DNA of 18,909 bases from an uncultured bacterium (GTDB taxonomy: Bacteria; Bacteroidota; Bacteroidia; Bacteroidales; Bacteroidaceae), in contig CAJMQT010000031.1 of the NCBI GenBank assembly GCA_905215655.1, forward strand, positions 1 to 18,909. The letters are read 5' to 3'. Below the pieces are notes generated by a model, which worked only from the letters and a program-made list of their open reading frames with translations, made no database searches and was not told the DNA's origin. Of this stretch, positions 16,707 through 18,909 are shown piece by piece. Every line of letters begins with the position of its first letter. Positions within the stretch are counted from its first letter, which is position 1. The position numbers and the translations under genes are program-made.

Positions 16707-17504
16707 TTATTTCAAGACGGTGACCATCAATGAGGCGAGTGAGGTAACGATACCTATCACCGAGAACCATATAGTCGTACTCGTGCCTATGCCTGAGTTT
16801 CTTGCCTGCACCTTGTTCGGCTCGACATAAAGTATGTCGTTCTGCTGGAGATAATAATGAGGTGAGTTTACCAAGTTGGCGTCGTTAAGGTTTATCCGAT
16901 AAAACGTCTTCATGCCGTTATCGTCTTCGCGGATAAGGAGCACATTCTCGCGACGTCCGTAAATCGTAAGGTCGCCGGCTCTGGCAAGAGCTTCAAGTAT
17001 ATTGATCTTTTCCTGATCGACGTAAAATATTCCGGGCGATTTAACCTCTCCCGCAACGGACACCTTGAAACTTGCCATTCTCACGGTGACGACGGGGTTC
17101 TCGCCCTCAGCCATATACTTGGAGATTTTACTTTGTATAAAGTCTTCGCACTGGCGTTTTGTCATTCCCTTCACGTTCAGCTTGCCTACGACGGGGAAGT
17201 TGATATATCCGTCATTGTCAACGAGATATGTCTGCAAAGACATTCCGCTGCCGCCGAGCGTTCCCGTGGCGTTCAACGTATTCGACACCGACAGGTTGAA
17301 CGGTGTCGCCGCCTTGGGGTTAGTCGTACTTACAGTAATTGTCAGGAGGTCTTTCGCCATGATCTTGGCGTCAAACAGACCGTTTGGAATTGACTGTTTA
17401 AGAGAGTCCGCATTTTGGAAATATGCGATGTTCTTACTGCTGCCGCAACTGCCTAATGCGACGCTTATTAAGACAAAAAAAGTGAAATAAAGAATTCTTT
17501 TCAT
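16707..17504 (-). CDS. Polysaccharide export outer-membrane lipoprotein (Wza/BexD family)
   Basis: 265 aa. Signal peptide with lipobox ALGSC, the lipidated Cys being residue 20. A Poly_export domain follows (about 45-140, including TYLVDNDGYINFPVVGKLNV). Then comes an SLBB-type domain (about 145-215, VAGEVKSPGIFYVDQEKINI), and last a C-terminal hydrophobic segment of about 20 residues (241-265) suited to the outer-membrane helix of Wza-type channels. Its role would be to export capsule or exopolysaccharide across the outer membrane, normally with a Wzc-type kinase/co-polymerase. That partner is not next to it; glmS follows after 4 bp instead. It appears to be the first gene of the glmS-purF-carA-carB unit and carries the promoter just upstream. 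Which polymer it exports cannot be told. Confidence 0.9.
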   Translation of the reverse strand: MKRILYFTFFVLISVALGSCGSSKNIAYFQNADSLKQSIPNGLFDAKIMAKDLLTITVSTTNPKAATPFNLSVSNTLNATGTLGGSGMSLQTYLVDNDGYINFPVVGKLNVKGMTKRQCEDFIQSKISKYMAEGENPVVTVRMASFKVSVAGEVKSPGIFYVDQEKINILEALARAGDLTIYGRRENVLLIREDDNGMKTFYRINLNDANLVNSPHYYLQQNDILYVEPNKVQARNSGIGTSTTIWFSVIGIVTSLASLMVTVLK

Positions 17505-17528
17505 TTTCGTGATATATCAAAAACTGTG

Positions 17529-17560
17529 CAAAAATACTTCTATTTTTTGAGATTGACAAA
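17529..17560 (-). promoter_or_regulatory. Consensus Bacteroidetes promoter of the exporter-glmS-purF-carAB unit
   Basis: On the minus strand, -33 TTTG (17560-17557), a 20-bp spacer, and -7 TATTTTTG (17536-17529) match the Bacteroidetes consensus TTTG-n(19-21)-TAnnTTTG without a mismatch. Transcription would begin near 17522, giving a leader of about 18 nt before the ATG at 17504. It lies in the 122-bp gap after the putative endonuclease gene, so the operon does not depend on that locus. No comparable promoter was found in the gaps inside the unit. Confidence 0.75.
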
Positions 17561-17626
17561 TATTTCATATAAAAACAAGGAAACGAAAGGACAAGCCCAT
17601 GCAATCCATATCCAAACCATCCGGCA

Positions 17627-18547
17627 TCAAGAAGTTTTATCTGCCGGTTTTTCTTCGCCGTAAAAACAGTTCACATCAGGTGACAAAACAGTTTTAAGAT
17701 CATCAAAAGTTTTGATGTTCAGCTTGTCAAGAAGTTGCTTCAAGTTGTTTCCCGCCTCGTTTCCTTTATGTGCCAAAGGCTCGTCGAGCACGAGATGCGC
17801 ATTCAATTTCCCATCATAGATGAACCATTTCACATAAACCGCCAAAGGGCGTGTCCCGTCCCATTTCTTTTTATCAAATCTGTAATTCAATGCTTTACAG
17901 ACGAAGTAAAATTTCTGTGTCTTGGCAAACTCTTTTATAGGTTGCAATTTTTTCAGGCACTCGTCTTGCGTCATATCATTGGCGCCAACATATAAAATAT
18001 AGTTTGCAACGCCTGAATTTTCTATTGTCTGACCGTTTACATCGCTGTCTTTCTTATCCTTGGGCATATTTATCCCGGCGAGCACGTCAATCTTCTGACT
18101 GTCCGTAAGTTCCATTTCGCCCGCTTTGTTTCCTCCCGGTCTGTTCAACAGCTCAAATCGCCAGCCTAACTTCATTGTATGCGCCTCAGTCTTGCCATTT
18201 TGCTCGAAACACACCAAAAAATCGGAAACAAAATGTTTCTTTATTGACTTCACGCATTTCTTCAATATATCAGACGCATCATGACCGAAAATCTCGCGCG
18301 CCCTTTCAAGAGAAATCTTATTCTCCACGAAATGCGCATTATCCTGTTTGACGGATATTTTCAGTTCTATTTCCTTACCATCGGCAGCGACACCTTTCAC
18401 ATAGACATCCGTTTTACATTCGCCTGACGAGGGACGCGGCTTTCCGCAAATATCGATTTTATACTCTTTTTCCTCGAAGCGGAAGGTACCTCCTACGGGA
18501 AAGAGTTTTTCTATCTTACGTTCCGTTTTTATAAAGTTCTTCGGCAT
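17627..18547 (-). CDS. Putative type II restriction endonuclease, PD-(D/E)XK fold
   Basis: 306 aa, soluble, Lys-rich, no signal peptide or membrane segment. I do not recognise the exact family. The N-terminal third holds a likely PD-(D/E)XK core: E43-C-K-T-D47-VYV, a glycine turn, then IELKISVKQ with E61/K63 (or K67), followed by DNAHFVENKI. This resembles the catalytic strand pair of type II enzymes, where D and (E)xK bind Mg2+. The C-terminal half (KWDGTRPLAVYVKWFIYDGK) would serve specificity. The gene lies 12 bp after the C-protein gene and under the same C-box promoter, the classic C-R order, which is the strongest support. It is visibly more AT-rich than the housekeeping genes nearby, suggesting acquisition. 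The alternative is an uncharacterised protein under a controller-like regulator. Confidence 0.6.
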   Translation of the reverse strand: MPKNFIKTERKIEKLFPVGGTFRFEEKEYKIDICGKPRPSSGECKTDVYVKGVAADGKEIELKISVKQDNAHFVENKISLERAREIFGHDASDILKKCVKSIKKHFVSDFLVCFEQNGKTEAHTMKLGWRFELLNRPGGNKAGEMELTDSQKIDVLAGINMPKDKKDSDVNGQTIENSGVANYILYVGANDMTQDECLKKLQPIKEFAKTQKFYFVCKALNYRFDKKKWDGTRPLAVYVKWFIYDGKLNAHLVLDEPLAHKGNEAGNNLKQLLDKLNIKTFDDLKTVLSPDVNCFYGEEKPADKTS

Positions 18548-18559
18548 AACAACATAAAT

Positions 18560-18760
18560 TTACAATAAGTCTTTCAACGTGACATTCAACGCCTTCGCTA
18601 TCTTGTCCGCCACTTTCAATGACACATTCCTTCTGCCTTTTTCAATATCGGGCAAATAGGTTCTGTCTATATTGGCGATATTCGCCAACGTTTCTTGCGA
18701 AAGTTTCAGAGACTGTCTTTTCTCCATAACTTTCTTTCCGAAAATTTCATTTATATCCAT
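18560..18760 (-). CDS. Controller (C) protein, XRE-type HTH regulator of a restriction-modification system
   Basis: 66 aa, almost entirely one XRE/Cro helix-turn-helix domain: LSQETLANIANIDRTYLPDIEKGRRNVSL at 20-48. The IDRTYLPDIEKGRRN block closely resembles the recognition helix region of C.Esp1396I-type controller proteins as I recall them (LDRTYISGIERNSRN); R33, T34 and Y35 are the likely base contacts. Such proteins dimerise on a C-box and first activate, then repress, their own promoter, delaying the endonuclease until methylation is complete. The ATG at 18760 lies only about 4 nt after the -7 element, so the message is probably leaderless, as known for several C genes; Met12 is a less likely start. 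It is followed 12 bp later by the putative endonuclease gene. Confidence 0.85.
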   Translation of the reverse strand: MDINEIFGKKVMEKRQSLKLSQETLANIANIDRTYLPDIEKGRRNVSLKVADKIAKALNVTLKDLL

Positions 18761-18764
18761 AATA

Positions 18765-18796
18765 CAAAATTAAGAAAAAGTAGACAATCGAACAAC
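18765..18796 (-). promoter_or_regulatory. Promoter of the C-R genes
   Basis: On the minus strand -7 TAATTTTG (18772-18765) fits TAnnTTTG, and GTTG (18796-18793) lies 20 bp upstream as the -33 element. The predicted start is at or within about 4 nt of the C-gene ATG (18760), implying a leaderless or nearly leaderless mRNA. The -33 element sits in the centre of the C-box, between the two half-operators, which is how C-protein autoregulation usually works. Confidence 0.65.
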
Positions 18797-18810
18797 GGAC
18801 TATCGTCTAC
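18780..18810 (-). promoter_or_regulatory. C-box: tandem operator for the controller protein
   Basis: Reading the minus strand, a 31-bp dyad begins GTAGAC and ends GTCTAC. It contains two half-operators, CGATAGTC (18805-18798) and CGATTGTC (18790-18783), spaced exactly 15 bp start to start. AGTCCGT after the first repeat matches the central block of the Esp1396I C-box as I recall it (TTATAGTCCGTG, also with 15-bp spacing). The predicted -33 element lies between the halves. Confidence 0.7.
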
Positions 18811-18816
18811 AAGCAT

Positions 18817-18842
18817 AAAAAAAGTAGCACCACTCCGGGTGC
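18817..18842 (-). terminator. Minus-strand rho-independent terminator upstream of the C-box
   Basis: On the minus strand GCACC (18842-18838), a 6-nt loop, GGTGC (18831-18827), then TAC and seven Ts (18823-18817) form a short GC-rich hairpin with a U-tract. It would end a minus-strand transcript entering from beyond the right edge and insulate the C-R promoter. Confidence 0.55.
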
Positions 18843-18863
18843 GTTTAGTGTAAGGCTCTGACT

Positions 18864-18898
18864 CCGGGCGTGTCGTCACGATGTTCCTCCACACCCGG
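18864..18898 (-). repeat. Hairpin, possibly part of a dispersed Bacteroidales repeat
   Basis: CCGGGCGTG (18864-18872) and CACACCCGG (18890-18898) pair over 9 bp, with one G-U wobble if read as minus-strand RNA. ACTCCGGG recurs at 18832-18839 and 18861-18868, so the CCGGG arm can also pair with alternative partners (CCGGGTG at 18835-18841 with CACCCGG at 18892-18898). No gene is visible between 18811 and 18909. Confidence 0.45.
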
Positions 18899-18909
18899 TT
18901 AAATATAGT

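Noticed and set aside
17505..17626. Terminator after the putative endonuclease gene
   Set aside because: No convincing hairpin with a U-tract was found in this 122-bp gap, so some readthrough into the exporter operon is possible.
18774..18810. Inverted repeat GTAGAC...GTCTAC followed by TTTTT on the minus strand, read as an intrinsic terminator
   Set aside because: The stem has internal mismatches and only two G-C pairs in its outer six base pairs, while the 15-bp-spaced half-sites, the adjacent C gene and the overlapping promoter fit a C-box better. A better terminator lies at 18817-18842.

Overview
This window looks like chromosomal DNA from a member of the Bacteroidales, most likely a Prevotella-like species. 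The evidence is the promoters that fit the Bacteroidetes consensus (TTTG, about 20 bp, TAnnTTTG), the scarcity of Shine-Dalgarno sequences, a long Bacteroidetes-type PurF-like protein, a RecQ with a displaced zinc motif, and a secreted protein ending in a type IX (Por) secretion tail. No rRNA, tRNA or CRISPR array was seen. The genus is an inference.

Layout. Bases 1-1065 hold no convincing gene but are full of repeats: the end of one small inverted-repeat element (1-52), a long hairpin (80-130), an imperfect foldback (329-442), a complete MITE-like element with 25-bp perfect terminal inverted repeats (519-709) and two adjacent pairs of 22-bp tandem repeats (721-808). Next come two plus-strand repair genes, recJ and recQ, overlapping by one base. 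They end at a bidirectional terminator. Everything to the right of it is on the minus strand.

Bases 5001-8210 form a two-gene secreted unit: a 119-aa protein with a sorting-tail-like end, then a 947-aa multidomain pectate lyase (PL1). A Bacteroidetes-type promoter and a perfect 14-bp LacI-type palindrome lie upstream. Bases 8461-17504 hold a probable five-gene unit, in transcription order: Wza-type polysaccharide export lipoprotein, glmS, purF, carA, carB. Three of its enzymes start from glutamine amide nitrogen (hexosamine, purine and pyrimidine/arginine synthesis), so the unit groups glutamine-consuming entry steps with an envelope export gene. A perfect-consensus promoter precedes the exporter, and an AT-rich hairpin covers the carB stop.

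The right end (17627-18810) looks like part of a horizontally acquired type II restriction-modification locus. It has a 66-aa controller (C) protein, a 306-aa putative PD-(D/E)XK restriction endonuclease 12 bp downstream, and upstream a 31-bp C-box with two half-operators 15 bp apart. A Bacteroidetes promoter threads through the C-box and would start transcription at or within about 4 nt of the C-gene ATG (leaderless or nearly so). No methyltransferase is in the window; it may lie beyond the right edge. The last 100 bases hold a minus-strand terminator and a second hairpin that may be a dispersed repeat.
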